In this document: positions 8,220 to 17,000 of the stretch, piece by piece
Layout of the letters: each line of letters starts with the position of its first letter
Position numbering within the stretch: position 1 is the first letter of the stretch
Assembly: GCA_029547705.1 (NCBI GenBank)
Contig: JAKPOU010000028.1
Span: forward strand, 1 to 55,981
Reading direction: 5' to 3'
DNA length: 55,981 bases
DNA from: Bacteroidota bacterium
Lineage (GTDB): Bacteria > Bacteroidota > Bacteroidia > Bacteroidales > VadinHA17
Program-made: the position numbers and the translations under genes
The notes under the pieces: model-generated
What the model was told of the DNA's origin: nothing
Databases searched by the model: none
The model's input: the letters and a program-made list of their open reading frames with translations, nothing else

Positions 8220-8454
8220 GAAAACCAAAAACTTCTTGCCTGGATTTTATTCTCCTTTTGGATTGAAACTACTTTCAACAATTGACTTTATTATTACTGA
8301 AAAGAATATCGAAACACCTGAAGCTATTACTAAGGAATTGGCAAATTGGAGTAATCGTAAAAAGACGATGTTCACTAATCCAAACTTCATTCAAATTGCA
8401 ACAAAAAATATTAAACAACACAATCTGCCTACTGCTAACAAGGGTTTGGCGTAA
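8194..8454 (+). pseudogene. darG: darG antitoxin C-terminal fragment
   Basis: In the next frame, the last 85 or so codons match the C-terminal tail of DarG, the macrodomain antitoxin that reverses DarT modification. The recognisable part is GFYSPFGLKLLSTIDFI, then WSNRKKTMFT and a final helix before the stop at 8452-8454. The macrodomain itself is absent. A six-frame reading gives a 122-codon frame from a TTG at 8086, but its first 40 residues are darT DNA read out of frame, so that is not a real protein. The simplest reading is one deletion that removed the end of darT and most of darG. Confidence 0.68.
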
Positions 8455-8681
8455 TTGGCTTGCCAACGCTCAATGCCAACCGCACAAAAACCAACTATGT
8501 CAAGCAGCGAGTACATGATTGCTGCATTCTCTGATGCATTCCCGTTAAAGCGGGACAAGCGATGATTACCACAGAACATATTATTTTCCGTCCTAATCAA
8601 GAGGTCGTATAGTAATTTCAGTCAGGTTATCCATTTGATAACGACCGTCCAGCTGGTCACTGTGCTTTTGCGGTTGAGCCA

Positions 8682-9662
8682 TTAAGCCGATAATATTTTT
8701 GCAAGCTCTATCAGCTTGTGGTTTATATGCTTATTAAGCTTTAACGATCTTCTGAATGAAATAAGAGTGATCTCGTTGTTTACAAGGCCGATCATCATGC
8801 TCTTCTGATTGTCAAGAAGAGCCTCCACGGCCGCATGTCCCATCCTGCTTGCATTAACCCTGTCGGTTGCCGAAGGAGATCCGCCTCTCTGCAGATGACC
8901 GAGTATCGACACTCTTATATCCAGATCTTTGAATTCACTCTTCACTTTTTCGGAAAGTGCAATGGCGCCGCCGCTCTCATCACCTTCTGCCACAATCACG
9001 ATCATGCTTGTTTTTTTTCTACCGCTATCAGGCCTGATGATCTTAATGAGATCACGTTCTTCATCTGTGGTTTCAGGAATCAGTATAGCTTCCGCCCCGC
9101 TGGCCAGTCCACCGTAAAGTGCAATATAACCTGCTTCAGCACCCATAACCTCAACGAAAAATATACGGTTGTGAGCATCTGCCGTGTCCCTGATCTTATC
9201 GACTGCCTGCACGACAGTATTCAGAGCAGTATCATAACCTATTGTGTAATCGGTACCACAGATGTCATTGTCTATCGTTCCCGGAATACCTACAAAAGGG
9301 ATATCGTACTCCTCGCAGAATAACCTGGCGCCGATGAAGGAACCATCCCCGCCTATTACCACAACACCGTCGATACCTGCTTCTCTCAGATTCCTGTAAG
9401 CAGTAAGCCTTCCTTCTTCTGTCATAAACTCATCACATCGCGCCGTTTTTAGGATTGTCCCGCCGCGCTGAATTATATCGCTTACAGATGAAGCCACCAT
9501 TTCGACGAAATCTTTATATATCATTCCGTAGAATCCCTGCCTGATACCTGTAACTTTAAGTCCGTTGTAAACCGCAGTTCTGACCACTGATCTTATTGCG
9601 GCATTCATGCCCGGAGCATCTCCTCCCGATGTCAGCACTCCGATTCTTTTAATTTTCCCCAT
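8682..9662 (-). CDS. pfkA: 6-phosphofructokinase, ATP-dependent type
   Basis: A cytoplasmic glycolytic enzyme that phosphorylates fructose 6-phosphate. I take the ATG at 9662 (MGKIKRIGVLTSGGD), 326 residues, the usual family length; an upstream TTG is in frame but sits inside the predicted promoter. Motifs include GGDAPGMNA at the nucleotide site, GGDGS and PGTIDND with the catalytic aspartate, and LGHLQRGGSP near the end. Glycine in both GGDGS and PGTID points to ATP rather than pyrophosphate. Odd: the usual MGR motif reads MGAEAG here, so the arginine that contacts fructose 6-phosphate from the neighbouring subunit is replaced by alanine. It is monocistronic and has a good promoter. Confidence 0.95.
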   Translation of the reverse strand: MGKIKRIGVLTSGGDAPGMNAAIRSVVRTAVYNGLKVTGIRQGFYGMIYKDFVEMVASSVSDIIQRGGTILKTARCDEFMTEEGRLTAYRNLREAGIDGVVVIGGDGSFIGARLFCEEYDIPFVGIPGTIDNDICGTDYTIGYDTALNTVVQAVDKIRDTADAHNRIFFVEVMGAEAGYIALYGGLASGAEAILIPETTDEERDLIKIIRPDSGRKKTSMIVIVAEGDESGGAIALSEKVKSEFKDLDIRVSILGHLQRGGSPSATDRVNASRMGHAAVEALLDNQKSMMIGLVNNEITLISFRRSLKLNKHINHKLIELAKILSA

Positions 9663-9689
9663 ATATCTCTGTTCTTTATAAGAGTCGCC

Positions 9690-9720
9690 CAAAGGTAACA
9701 GATATTTAAAAATGGATCAA
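9690..9720 (-). promoter_or_regulatory. pfkA promoter
   Basis: The minus strand has TTG (9720-9718) and, 20 bases on, TACCTTTG (9697-9690). These fit the Bacteroidota -33 and TAnnTTTG -7 elements. The predicted start of transcription is near 9684, giving a leader of about 22 nt before the chosen ATG at 9662. Confidence 0.6.
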
Positions 9721-9745
9721 CCCCGGGGAATACTGACGAGTACAT

Positions 9746-9783
9746 TAATCTGAAATAGTTAACAGCCATAACGATATTTACCC
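9746..9783. repeat. Dispersed 38-bp repeat, copy 2
   Basis: Matches 7916-7953 at 33 of 38 positions in direct orientation. It lies between pfkA and the DUF433 gene. No further copies were seen by eye in the window. Confidence 0.6.
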
Positions 9784-9873
9784 GTACATGTGAGTATTAA
9801 AAATATCTGTTGTTTTTATAACAAGTTAGGCAAAATGAAATACCCGTCCCAACAGGATTAAAATGAAAAAGAT

Positions 9874-9881
9874 TAACTTTG
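9874..9881 (+). promoter_or_regulatory. -7 element almost touching the DUF433 start codon
   Basis: TAACTTTG matches TAnnTTTG exactly and ends 4 bases before the ATG at 9886. If it is used, transcription would begin at or beside the start codon, giving a leaderless or nearly leaderless message. Confidence 0.4.
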
Positions 9882-9885
9882 CATC

Positions 9886-10107
9886 ATGAAAGCTTACAAT
9901 AAGATAATAAAAATAAACCCTGACAAAAGATTCGGAAAACCTTGTATAAGAAATACGAGGATTGCGGTTTTTGATGTTCTGGGGTGGCTTGGATCAGGTA
10001 TGACATATGACGATGTTCTTTCAGATTATCCAGAACTTACCCGGGAAGACATTAGGGCAACTCTTATGTTTGCGGCCGATAGAGAACGTAAACTTCAGAC
10101 AATCTGA
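9886..10107 (+). CDS. DUF433 antitoxin-like protein
   Basis: A 73-residue protein of the DUF433 family. The family signature is clear: INPDKRFGKPCIRNTRI near the N-terminus and DYPELTREDIRATLMFAADRE near the C-terminus. Members contain a compact HTH-like fold and are usually paired with a PIN-like partner, acting as the antitoxin and autoregulator of a type II module (family knowledge). The stop codon overlaps the start of the DUF5615 gene by one base (TGATG), so the two are translationally coupled. The start is fixed by the conserved N-terminus. Confidence 0.88.
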   Translation: MKAYNKIIKINPDKRFGKPCIRNTRIAVFDVLGWLGSGMTYDDVLSDYPELTREDIRATLMFAADRERKLQTI

Positions 10108-10451
10108 TGAAATTACTTCTTGATCAAAATATTTCCTTTCGAATTACAAATAAAATCCAAGATATATTTCCTGAATCAAAACAGGTAAAAGATTTGGGAT
10201 TAGAGAATTCCAAAGACTCAGCTATATGGACCTTTGCAAAAGAAAATGATTATTGCATCGTCACTTTTGATGCTGATTTTTACGACTTAGGTTTGATAAA
10301 AGAATCTTCTCCAAAAGTAATCTGGCTGAGACTTGGAAACACGAGTACTCAGGAAATTGAAAAAATTCTTCGAAAAAATTTTGACCTGATAAAAACATTC
10401 TTAACTGACCCTGATTATAAGGAGATCGGCTGTCTCGAGATAAATTTTTAA
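10107..10451 (+). CDS. DUF5615 PIN-like toxin candidate
   Basis: A 114-residue protein of the DUF5615 PIN-like family. It opens with KLLLDQNIS, which carries the first acidic metal ligand of the PIN-like fold, has AKENDYCIVTFDADFYD in the middle with the conserved TxDxDF-type aspartates, and continues with PKVIWLRLGN. PIN folds are typically metal-dependent RNases; whether this one is toxic is not shown by the sequence. It overlaps the DUF433 gene by one base, the standard arrangement of these pairs. Confidence 0.85.
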   Translation: MKLLLDQNISFRITNKIQDIFPESKQVKDLGLENSKDSAIWTFAKENDYCIVTFDADFYDLGLIKESSPKVIWLRLGNTSTQEIEKILRKNFDLIKTFLTDPDYKEIGCLEINF

Positions 10452-10481
10452 AATCACTTTGCTAAAAGAATCAGAGTGATT
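10452..10481. other. Stem-loop after the DUF433/DUF5615 pair
   Basis: AATCACT (10452-10458) pairs with AGTGATT (10475-10481) around a 16-nt loop, directly after the stop codon. There is no T-run, so any terminator function would be weak. It lies between convergent genes. Confidence 0.35.
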
Positions 10482-10567
10482 GCAGCATTTGAGAAGAATC
10501 ATTTAAAGGTTTGTCCGCAACTTTTAAGCGCAATACCTAAATCTCAGTCGTTTTGATCATTTGACTT

Positions 10568-11809
10568 TTACACCTCCGGCTTCACCACCTGCCCGATAAA
10601 CAGCAGGGTATTTGTCGTACGTTCACGTATGGCAAATATGAATGACTTGTCGACAATGAATTCCCGGGGTTCGGGATTAAAACTGTCACGTATGCCTATC
10701 GTTGTAACTGCAGCGGCTTCCGTTCCCTCCTCATCCACCTCAACGAATGTGTTCTGCTTTACAAAATCCACAAAAATCCCCTGATCTGAAATTCCTGAAA
10801 GATCTGCTTTTTCTGCAAGGAATGCATCAACCATACCCATGCTTTTCAACTGGTCATTCAGGTATTTCTCATATGAGAATTTGAATTTGGGCATATAGAC
10901 AAAAAGCTTCTCAAATTCATCTGTATTGTCGAATGCTCCGGTTATCGAGTTCCATACCAGATTCGTGAAGGTGGAATTGAACTCCGCCAGTGTTGCCGTT
11001 GGAACAATCACAACCATTGTGAAATTGGATCGTCCGTAGGGCATCTCAACTGCCCTGTAATCGTTACCAGATACTACTTTCGCTCCCACTTCGCCCTTCA
11101 TGGTGCTTACATACACCGCTGAACCCCCGTCGGGGTAAAAGAGACGATCCATGGTTCCCGTCTTGTCGAAACGGTAACTCCAGCTGCCCTTAAAATAGAG
11201 TGCGTTCATAATAAACATTACCGCATTGGCATCAATCTCATCCAGTACCTTTGGAATTTTACCATTGGTATTGTCGCCGGCCCATTTATTGATTGTATTC
11301 AGCGCAGCTGGTGACGCGAAGTTGAGAGCTTCAACCGTGGCTTTGTAATCCTTGCTCATTGTGGCAAGAAACGGTTGTTTTACAATGAATCCGCTCCGGT
11401 AGAAAATTGCATTTGCAAGAGCAAGCTTCACTTTCGGATCAGCTTTCAGCAACTGGTCAACAAGACTCTTATATGCTTCGTTAATCTCAGCGGTAGTCAT
11501 ACCGGACGGATATCTGAGTGTTTCCTGGAGCTGTGAATAAGTATCACCGCCGCATCCGTTTAGCAGCATCGTGAGGGCCGTGCTTGCACTCAGGGGCGAT
11601 AACATAAGATTATCCCTTTCAGTTTCCGCAACCTTCGTGAAAAGTCCGATCCCGAATTCATTGCTGCTCTGAATGGCCTGTGAAGCCACAGCTGTCAGAC
11701 TGATACTCTTTGGGGTCAGATCAGGTTCACCGTTGTCAACCTTTGAACATGTCACCAGAAGGATAACTACAGCCATGGCTGCCAGGAAAAGTTTAATATT
11801 CCGCTTCAT
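10568..11809 (-). CDS. Lipoprotein serpin (serine/cysteine protease inhibitor)
   Basis: A 413-residue serpin that should trap proteases by insertion of its reactive loop. The N-terminus is a lipoprotein signal with lipobox LVTC (Cys21), so it is anchored in an envelope membrane. The serpin core runs from about residue 40 to the end, with the breach motif NALYFKGSW, then the hinge VDEEGTEAAAV, which has the small residues needed for loop insertion and marks an inhibitory serpin. Counting from P15 Gly puts P1 at the Ser of IRDSF, with an Arg at P3; the loop is about two residues longer than in alpha-1-antitrypsin, so P1 is uncertain. The C-terminal signature (FIFAIRERTTNTLLFIGQV) is intact. It is monocistronic, convergent with the upstream pair. 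Confidence 0.93.
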   Translation of the reverse strand: MKRNIKLFLAAMAVVILLVTCSKVDNGEPDLTPKSISLTAVASQAIQSSNEFGIGLFTKVAETERDNLMLSPLSASTALTMLLNGCGGDTYSQLQETLRYPSGMTTAEINEAYKSLVDQLLKADPKVKLALANAIFYRSGFIVKQPFLATMSKDYKATVEALNFASPAALNTINKWAGDNTNGKIPKVLDEIDANAVMFIMNALYFKGSWSYRFDKTGTMDRLFYPDGGSAVYVSTMKGEVGAKVVSGNDYRAVEMPYGRSNFTMVVIVPTATLAEFNSTFTNLVWNSITGAFDNTDEFEKLFVYMPKFKFSYEKYLNDQLKSMGMVDAFLAEKADLSGISDQGIFVDFVKQNTFVEVDEEGTEAAAVTTIGIRDSFNPEPREFIVDKSFIFAIRERTTNTLLFIGQVVKPEV

Positions 11810-11898
11810 ATGATTATTCTTTTTTAATGTTGTCCGCGTTTATATTACTATTACGCATGAAACCTTCAAAATGCTGCAGTGCACTGCCGTTTTTTTCC

Positions 11899-11926
11899 CC
11901 CGGTCATGTAAGCGTCAATGACCGGG
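11899..11926. other. GC-rich stem-loop upstream of the serpin gene
   Basis: CCCGGTCAT (11899-11907) and ATGACCGGG (11918-11926) form a perfect 9-bp stem with a 10-nt loop, about 90 bases upstream of the serpin start. A run of T lies on its left side on the plus strand, the wrong side for a plus-strand terminator, and it reads as A on the minus strand. It may be a leader structure of the serpin mRNA or mark the end of a lost gene. Confidence 0.45.
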
Positions 11927-12012
11927 TGCCAAATTCTCAGGGGTAAAAGTGTAATTTCTGTAATGACACGTTGAAGCCTGCAGCAAATCCTGCTAACCTG
12001 GGTTTTCAGTCT

Positions 12013-12120
12013 TCCTCCTTTCCCGGAAGAAGAAAGAGTACTGAAAAGTCCTCATCACTCAGCCTTCCCTCCTTTCCCGGAAGAAGGAGGTGTACTGAAA
12101 AGTCCTCATCACTCAGTCTT
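12013..12120. repeat. 54-bp tandem repeat, two copies
   Basis: Two copies with a period of exactly 54 bases (12013-12066 and 12067-12120) differ at about five positions. Each contains TTTCCCGGAAGAAG and the block CTGAAAAGTCCTCATCACTCAG. The second copy includes the stop codon of the small membrane-protein gene on the minus strand. Because 54 is a multiple of three, repetitive open frames appear on both strands here; none looks like a real gene. Confidence 0.8.
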
Positions 12121-12378
12121 TCCGGAATTATTGAAACCGCTATCCTTACTATCTGATCTTTTCCACAGGCGGTAACTCGTTCCCAGGACAAACAGCCCGG
12201 CTCCGGCAATCATAAAAAACAACAATTGCAAAACTATTTCCCGGCTGAGAAAATATTTCAGAACAGTCTTATCCTGAACTATAGACACCAGGATTCCCGT
12301 AATCAGGCCCCAGATCAGTCCGATCTTCCAGAGTGAAGCTTTACGGAAATAATCTTTGAAGTTATTATTGTTCATCAT
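12109..12378 (-). CDS. Small two-helix membrane protein
   Basis: An 89-residue protein with two membrane helices (about residues 18-34 and 46-66), a basic stretch YRLWKRSD after the second helix and a polar tail ending in SGKTE. I do not recognise the family. It stands alone between the serpin and ATPase genes, all on the minus strand. Its last codons and stop lie inside the second copy of the 54-bp tandem repeat, so the repeat may have copied the 3' end of this gene. Confidence 0.6.
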   Translation of the reverse strand: MMNNNNFKDYFRKASLWKIGLIWGLITGILVSIVQDKTVLKYFLSREIVLQLLFFMIAGAGLFVLGTSYRLWKRSDSKDSGFNNSGKTE

Positions 12379-12615
12379 CAGTAAAAATATCTCATAAGCA
12401 GTATCTCTGTCAGAGTATCTTTTTTGTATTTCTTCACCAGGCTTTTTGAATTGCTTATTGTTATAATAACAGTTTGTTATATTTCAATAAGTAACCAGGC
12501 AGCAATACGTTATCACATAAATACTCCTGCCGGGAATCAACAGACTCAAAAGTTTAACGACCCATTGTATGATTCACTAAATTATGATTTTCATCCGGAA
12601 TCATGAAATAGGAAG

Positions 12616-13716
12616 CTAAACCCTTCTCCTCATCCTGATCCATCTTCTGAAGAAGGGATCATCGATGAAATAACCCGTATCATCCCTGATAACCATTCCT
12701 TTTTTTACAAGCCTCTGGAGAGTGCTGTATACCGTGCTGGCGGCTCCTGTTCCGAACTGTTTCCTGAATTCATCCGACAGAGGCGAAACATCGCTTTCAG
12801 CCATTCCCGCAAGTACCATCATATCTGTCCGGTTAAGCGTGTTCCAGAGCAGTTCAAAGTCGTTGTCATGGCTTCTTACAATTTCATCCGCGGCTGAATC
12901 GGCAAGCATCCCCTGTTCCAGTCCCTTGCGGTTCATCAGTTCCCATACCATAAAGGCAAGCTGCTGGGTATAGTACGGATGTGCCCCTGTTATTTTAAGT
13001 ATTTCTCCGGATACTGTCGCAGGGTCATCAGCAATCCCCTGGAAATTATATTCAAGAAACAAACGGAATTTCGTTTCAGGTATCTTCCCCAGCGGATATA
13101 GTATACCAAACCTGTAGAAGGGTGAATCTTTCTTTTCAAAGATCTCCCGTATCATCGACTCACTGCTCCCCATAAAGACATAATTGATATTTTTATGAAC
13201 CTGTATCACGGAGCGCAGCATCCTGACAAGTCCGGTATTGATTCTGAAAACATCCTGAAACTCATCGAGCACTACAATTATCTTGTCATCAGGTTTTCCA
13301 AGCTTCTCCACAAGGTTCAGGACATCCTCAAGGGGAGTCAGGTCCCGGGAGCCCGGGGAAAAGGATATTTCCACATCTCCCGTCACGGGATTCATTATGA
13401 CGGTTGGAATAATACGGAAGGATTTGATATAGTTCTTCAGCTTCTGCACGGGGAAGATCCTGTAGATCCTTTTAAGCAGCTGTGCCGCGAAATCCTCCTC
13501 CGTAAGCACAAGCTGCATATCCAGATATATGAAGCGGCGGCCGGAGGCGGACAGTATTTTCCTTATCAGGCTTGTCTTGCCGAAACGCCTTGGACTGATA
13601 ATTATCAGGTGGTTCTCACTTTTCAGGTAGGAAGATATTTGCGATACTTCCTCCTCTCTGTCGGTAAAATAAATTCCATCAACTACAGTTCCGAATTTGA
13701 ACGGGTTTTCTGTCAT
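12616..13716 (-). CDS. AAA ATPase with C-terminal winged helix (ATPase_2-like)
   Basis: A 366-residue cytoplasmic P-loop ATPase of the archaeal/bacterial ATPase_2 group within the STAND/MoxR-like AAA proteins. It begins NPFKFGTVVDGIYFTDRE, the usual opening of the family. Walker A is SPRRFGKTSL (about residues 41-50), Walker B is IVVLDEFQD (about 147-155), sensor-type YVFMGSSE follows, and the last 70 residues form a winged helix (STVYSTLQRLVKKGMV). The physiological role of this family is poorly defined; proposals include regulation and transposon-linked functions. It is monocistronic. Confidence 0.82.
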   Translation of the reverse strand: MTENPFKFGTVVDGIYFTDREEEVSQISSYLKSENHLIIISPRRFGKTSLIRKILSASGRRFIYLDMQLVLTEEDFAAQLLKRIYRIFPVQKLKNYIKSFRIIPTVIMNPVTGDVEISFSPGSRDLTPLEDVLNLVEKLGKPDDKIIVVLDEFQDVFRINTGLVRMLRSVIQVHKNINYVFMGSSESMIREIFEKKDSPFYRFGILYPLGKIPETKFRLFLEYNFQGIADDPATVSGEILKITGAHPYYTQQLAFMVWELMNRKGLEQGMLADSAADEIVRSHDNDFELLWNTLNRTDMMVLAGMAESDVSPLSDEFRKQFGTGAASTVYSTLQRLVKKGMVIRDDTGYFIDDPFFRRWIRMRRRV

Positions 13717-13816
13717 TTCCCTGTTGTTATTTCTTATTATGTTTACGAATATTTGATTCCTTTTTGCGGATATTCCGCTGACAGGATTTTTAAAAGCAAA
13801 TCCGGCATCAAAGAAA

Positions 13817-13824
13817 CAAAGTTA
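13817..13824 (-). promoter_or_regulatory. Candidate -7 element of the ATPase gene
   Basis: The minus strand reads TAACTTTG, an exact TAnnTTTG match, about 100 bases upstream of the ATPase start codon. No clear -33 element is visible. Confidence 0.4.
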
Positions 13825-13971
13825 CGTAGGGGGTATGCCTTTTACGAGATTCCTGAATGAGAGATTTTTTATTGTGATATTTTCCATTACGTGATTAATC
13901 GTTACGATAATTTTCGCAATCAAATTTATGATAATTTTCGTAATCCTAAAAGCAATCCGGACAGGGCATGC

Positions 13972-13997
13972 AAAAAAAAGCCCGTCCTGCGACGGGC
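13972..13997 (-). terminator. Intrinsic terminator of the giant gene
   Basis: On the minus strand a perfect 7-bp GC-rich stem (GCCCGTC/GACGGGC) with a 4-nt loop is followed by eight T. It lies about 65 bases after the stop codon of the 16.5-kb gene. Confidence 0.92.
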
Positions 13998-14022
13998 CGT
14001 TTTGTCTGATTCAATTTGTAAG

Positions 14023-14054
14023 CCGGGGTTCGGGCCTTCAGCCACCAACCCCGG
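14023..14054. other. Second hairpin directly after the giant gene
   Basis: CCGGGGTT (14023-14030) pairs with AACCCCGG (14047-14054) around a 16-nt loop, six bases after the stop codon at 14061 and just before the intrinsic terminator. It may protect the 3' end of a very long mRNA. Confidence 0.55.
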
Positions 14055-14060
14055 ATCTTG

Positions 14061-17000
14061 TTAATGCAGCAGTGTTATATCTCCAACTTTCTTGAATGGC
14101 TGACCGTTTGCATATTTGCCCTCAACGTACCACACATACACTCCCTGCGGGCATAGCTGACCCTTGTAATATCCGTTCCACGGTACATTAATGTCGTGAC
14201 TTTCGAATATCAGCACACCAAGCCTGTTGAAGACCTGAAGCTTATACTTGATCACCTTGTCCCTGATGGGCGGGAAGAAGAACTGGTCGATCTCATTGCC
14301 TCCGGTAGGCAGATCGCTCCTTTCTATCGGTCCTGTAGGATTGGGCCTGAAGACCGTGGAGAATCTTACATCTCCCGCAGGCTGCACGGTCACTCCGGGT
14401 GACAGTACGAACACGTCCCTGCAACCGTCGTTGTTGTAAGCCCACAGGGTTATGTCATAGACTCCTTCTTCCATGTATTTGTGATATGGTTCTCTCATCC
14501 GTGAAGTATCTCCGTCTCCGAATTCCCATACAAAGTAATCCCCGCCCTCGGTCAGGTTGAAGCACCTGACTCTTTCATCATTTACGAATACAAGTGTGGG
14601 ACTTACCTCGAAATAGGCTCTCGGAGAAGGATAGGCCCTTACAACCTGCGATTTCACCGACATTCCGCCGGGACCGGTTACTGTAAGTTCAACACGGTAT
14701 TCTCCTGCCTTGAAGTAGGTATAGGACGGATTCTTTGCCGTTGAATAGCTTCCGTCACCAAAGTCCCACCTGTAGGTTGTTCCCGGCATTTCGGTGTTGA
14801 GTGAAGTGTTGTTCGGCGTGATGGTCCAGGTGGCACATCCCGAAGGTATTGAATCGAAGTCCGCTACCGGAGGTAAAGGCAATATATGAACCGGATGACT
14901 TATAGTGCTGGTACACTTGCCGTTTGTAACAGTCAGAACCACATTGTAGGTACCCGTTCCCGTAAAGGTATGTTCAGGGTGCTGCAATGTTGATGATCCG
15001 CCGTCACCGAAATCCCAGTGATAGGTCCAGGTGCTTACCGGTGTGGTTTCATCGGTGAACACCACTTTGTTTCCTACAGCATCATAGGTCTGATTGTTCG
15101 GTGTTGCAGAGAACTGGGCAAGAGGCATGGGCATCACAACAATATCCATCGTTGTACTGTCGGAACATCCGTACATTGATGTTGTTACCACCTTAACTGT
15201 CCGGGTTACCGGAGTACCAGTGAGATTGGTGAACATATGGGTTGAAGTGTTTACTCCGGGTACCCTGGGAGTTCCGTCACCAAAATCCCACATGTAAATA
15301 TTGGCCCCGGGATCTGCTGTGAATACTATCTGATTACCATGGCACACGACATCATCACTGGCTGTCAGATGGGCAATCACTGCAGGATAAACAGTCATCA
15401 TTGATGTTTTGGTGTCATAGCAGCCTGCCATTGACTCAACAGTCAGCTTAATTGTACGGTATACAATGGCTGTGGAAGTTGTATTTGTAAACACGTGCAC
15501 CGGATTCTCATCAGTGGTATTAACCGGTGTGCCATCGCCAAAGTTCCATTCCCAGCTCTTCATTCCTGTCATGTCCTTGCTGAACTTAACCGTGGCAGGA
15601 GTACAGGCCATTGATATATCCTGTGTGAATGTCGCATCAGGGGCATCAACAACCACGGATACGCTGCCCTCGCCTGCACACATATTGTCATCCACAACCC
15701 TGTAAGTGAGATCATATGTTCCTGCAATACGGGTTCTGAAGGTTGGTGCCGGACTGAAATAGTTGTTAAGCGGACCGATATCGCCCGTCCAGCTATGTGA
15801 TTTCCAGGGAGCGGTTCCTCCGGTTATTACCGGGGTAATCACCAGTGGAACGTCACCGCAGGCCGGTATAGGATCATCGGTAAATGATACCACAGGAAGC
15901 CTGTTGACTGTCAGAACGGCCGCATTGGTATAGGCTGTTGCACAGAATGCCTTCAGAGCCAGCCTGTACCGATTGTTATGGAAATCATCGTAATTAATAT
16001 CTATTATCGACAACTGCTGTGTAGTGGTACCGGCGTAATGTGCATTGTCATAAATATCGTCCCAGTTAATTCCGTTATCCGTACTTACCTGCCATCTGAG
16101 TGAATCGATCAGTCCTGTTCCGTTACCGGTAAAGAATACCGGACCGCCTCCGTCACAGACCGCCCTGTCATTCGGATGCACCACAGGCTTGGGAGGCCCG
16201 TTTACTCTCAGTACAACAAAGTTCGAATAGAGAGGAGAACCGCATTTACCACTCACAATAACCCTGAAGAAATAATTGTTGAAACTCAGGGGAACATCTG
16301 TAAGAGTAAGTATACTGTCAGTTACGGTATAAATACCACCATTAACTATATCGGTAAAACTTCCAGAAGGCGGCTTATACTGCCATTTGTAAGTAAGATT
16401 GGTACCTGTTGCCAGGATCAGGAATTCAGCATCATCACCCGTGCAAATTGTTGTGTCTTTCGGTTGTTCCTGTATTTCGGGAGCAGTGTTGACCGTGAGA
16501 TTAACATCATCAGATATCCTGGTAACTCCGCAGGTGCTTACAGTTACACGGAACACATATCCGTCCATATCCCTTGTCACGCCAAACAGATTGAGCACAG
16601 GTGTCTGCACACCATAAAAGATACCTGCATCCGTCAGGGTAACAAACCCGTTACCATCCTGCCTGTCAACATACCACTGGTAATCAAGATCCGAACCTGT
16701 GGCAACAACACTGAAGTTAAGTACTCCGTATTCACAGATCGCCCGGTCAACAGGTTCTGTTACTATGTGAGGCAGATCCCTTACGATCACCGTTGCATTG
16801 CCTATCATGTTTACAGCATCACAGCCGTTGACATCCCTAACGCTGAGTATCCTGTATGTTGTTGTTGAAGAAGGATAAACAAGGATGTCCGCATCGGGTC
16901 CGTTAATGGTCTCTGTGCCGTGGTTTTCAATATAAACCTCGTAGGGTGCGGTTCCGTTGGTAATACTGATCGAAAGAGTTGCCGGATCGCCGTCACAAAT

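Larger units (their letters stand above)
13717..14060. other. Intergenic region with two hairpins and an imperfect direct repeat
   Basis: The stretch between the ATPase gene and the end of the giant gene. It holds the giant gene's terminator and second hairpin (separate entries), a candidate -7 element for the ATPase gene, and two near-identical 16-base segments, GATAATTTTCGnAATC, starting at 13906 and 13930. No gene is supported; an open frame on the plus strand through here runs antisense to the ATPase gene and lacks support. Confidence 0.55.

Noticed and set aside
8086..8454. A 122-codon frame from a TTG start that could be called an intact hypothetical protein
   Set aside because: Its first 40 residues are darT-like DNA read in the wrong frame; only the second half carries the DarG-tail similarity. 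It is treated as part of a fossil locus.
11899..11926. The strong 9-bp stem-loop as an intrinsic terminator
   Set aside because: The T-run is on the 5' side on the plus strand and reads as A after the stem on the minus strand, so neither orientation fits.
12424..12606. A 60-codon plus-strand frame with a hydrophobic N-terminus
   Set aside because: It starts at TTG, has no promoter or family match, and the rest is low-information; it could be a small secreted peptide but I cannot support it.
13195..13860. A long plus-strand open frame of 221 codons
   Set aside because: It lies antisense to the ATPase gene, whose Walker motifs make it clearly the real gene.
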